This document shows, one piece after another, positions 5,957-6,476 of a DNA stretch of 6,476 bases. Under the pieces are notes generated by a model that was not told where the DNA came from, made no database searches, and saw only the letters and a list, made by a program, of their open reading frames with translations. How positions within the stretch are numbered: the first letter of the stretch is position 1; every line of letters begins with the position of its first letter. The DNA comes from an uncultured Spirochaetales bacterium (GTDB taxonomy: Bacteria > UBP6 > UBA1177): assembly GCA_902780365.1 (NCBI GenBank), contig CACZFE010000105.1, forward strand, positions 1-6,476, read 5' to 3'. The position numbers and the translations under genes were made by a program.

Positions 5957-6231
5957 ATGTTTTTCAGGATAGTGGCCGCTGTCGCTTCTTCTGCAGGAAC
6001 GGGACGGTAATCATTGATTTTATCTGTTGACCGTGAGCTGGTCTGAATCGGGATCAGCTCAATTTTTGTTTCGGGGTTTTGATTCCCGAAGGATACATAA
6101 ACCCGTGCAATGACAGCATCATATCCGGTCAGATTGATTGTACCGCCGAAGCAAAGATTTCCGAGGCTGTAAATAACCGGTACATCATCGATAATATCGA
6201 TCCCCTGGACAATATGCGGATGATGACCGTA
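5926..6231 (-). CDS. C-terminal fragment of a CapA-family (poly-gamma-glutamate synthesis/PGA_cap) protein
   Basis: On the minus strand about 100 codons, ending with TAA at 5928-5926, match the end of CapA-family proteins. GHHPHIVQGIDI is the conserved metal-site histidine segment of the calcineurin-like fold; then come VPVIYSLGNLCFGG, a beta-rich stretch and a variable tail ending DTGFLVP. Family members act at the cell surface, some in poly-gamma-glutamate capsule formation, others with no known role. The N-terminal two thirds are missing: upstream of GHHPH the minus frame stays open but is only the antisense of a diadenylate cyclase gene. The last 31 bases overlap the convergent methyltransferase gene. 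A low-GC Firmicutes source is likely (about 46% GC over 6001-6180), but only by inference. Confidence 0.85.
   Translation of the reverse strand, partial: YGHHPHIVQGIDIIDDVPVIYSLGNLCFGGTINLTGYDAVIARVYVSFGNQNPETKIELIPIQTSSRSTDKINDYRPVPAEEATAATILKNIQYDTGFLVP
6208..6231. other. Probable chimeric junction 2 (CapA-family gene to diadenylate cyclase gene)
   Basis: Left of this stretch the minus strand encodes CapA sequence (HPHIVQGI); right of it the plus strand encodes CdaA sequence (LLNTLLDVGVLAL). The bases between, around ATGCGGATGATGACC, fit both readings. GC content jumps from about 46% (6001-6180) to about 62% (6241-6476). A short word shared between two genomes explains this best. Confidence 0.75.
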
Positions 6232-6476
6232 CTGCTGAACACCCTCCTGGATGTGGGTGTGCTGGCCCTCATCATTCTCTTCCAGCCGGAAATCCGGCAC
6301 CTGCTGAACCGCTTCGCCGTCCAGAGCGGCCTTACCCGCCGCACCAGCCAGCTGTTCAACCGCATTATGGGCATCAAGGAAGAGAAGATGGGCACCCAGA
6401 GCGCGGAAGAGCTGGTGGAGGCCGTTCGGGCGATGTCGGCGGAAAAGACCGGCGCCCTCATCGTCATCCAGCACAA
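6214..6476 (+). CDS. cdaA: Internal fragment of a membrane-bound diadenylate cyclase (CdaA/DacA type)
   Basis: About 87 codons on the plus strand run open to the right edge. They read as the last membrane helix of CdaA (VLLNTLLDVGVLALIILF), then FQPEIRHLLNRF, a linker with IMGIKEEKMG, and the start of the DAC catalytic domain: SAEELVEAVRAMSAEKTGAL followed by IVIQH. CdaA makes cyclic di-AMP from two ATP, a signal in potassium and cell-wall control. The DGA and RHR catalytic motifs would lie beyond the window. The first two membrane helices are absent because the DNA to the left belongs to another gene; the ATG at 6214 is not a real start. FQPEI is a strong family mark. The high GC and the linker suggest a Bacteroidota-like source, with low certainty. 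Confidence 0.85.
   Translation, partial: MRMMTVLLNTLLDVGVLALIILFQPEIRHLLNRFAVQSGLTRRTSQLFNRIMGIKEEKMGTQSAEELVEAVRAMSAEKTGALIVIQH

Noticed and set aside
5926..6474. A single 182-residue minus-strand protein
   Set aside because: Only about its last 100 residues are CapA-like. The N-terminal part is the antisense of a recognisable CdaA reading frame, so this is a composite across a junction.

Overview
The window looks like a composite contig. Positions 1 to about 5590 read as one coherent stretch of a Gram-negative (diderm) genome. From about 5590 to the end come two short pieces that look like they belong to other genomes. The main block has an Mla-type lipid transport operon whose MCE protein ends in a beta-strand-rich, outer-membrane-like region, plus a lipoprotein with EGF-like modules and a DUF1566 start. 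That combination, by recollection of family members and not by a search, points to an uncultured deltaproteobacteria-like lineage; the assignment is tentative.

Layout of the main block. Positions 3-368 (+) are the 3' end of an unrecognised gene, closed by a strong UUCG-loop terminator (389-415). A four-gene minus-strand operon runs from 4644 down to 491: mlaE (permease), mlaF (ATPase), mlaD (MCE substrate-binding protein with a coiled coil and a C-terminal beta-rich region) and a spore photoproduct lyase-like radical SAM gene. The three mla genes overlap by a few bases and the radical SAM gene follows after 13 bases, so all four are probably co-transcribed. A weak AT-rich hairpin with six T residues (420-446) may end that transcript. 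Neither mlaC nor mlaB is present. A divergent intergenic region (4645-4799) holds an imperfect 21-22 base direct repeat and a possible promoter. On its right side begins a Cys-rich lipoprotein gene (4800, +).

Right end. At 5588-5606 the lipoprotein reading frame, which had just entered a DUF1566-like domain, runs into the C-terminal half of a Firmicutes-type NPPY rRNA methyltransferase in a different frame. A 19-base stretch makes sense in both proteins. Convergent to the methyltransferase, and overlapping it by 31 bases, is the C-terminus of a CapA-family protein (minus strand). At about 6208-6231 this switches to a plus-strand CdaA-type diadenylate cyclase fragment, with GC content rising from about 46% to about 62% (hand counts). 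The simplest explanation is assembly chimerism at short shared words, not a fused biological system.

The most interesting real biology is the MlaEFD set, whose MCE subunit may itself reach the outer membrane, and the radical SAM protein, which lacks the cysteine expected of a classical spore photoproduct lyase. I found no RNA genes, CRISPR array, insertion sequence or phage gene.
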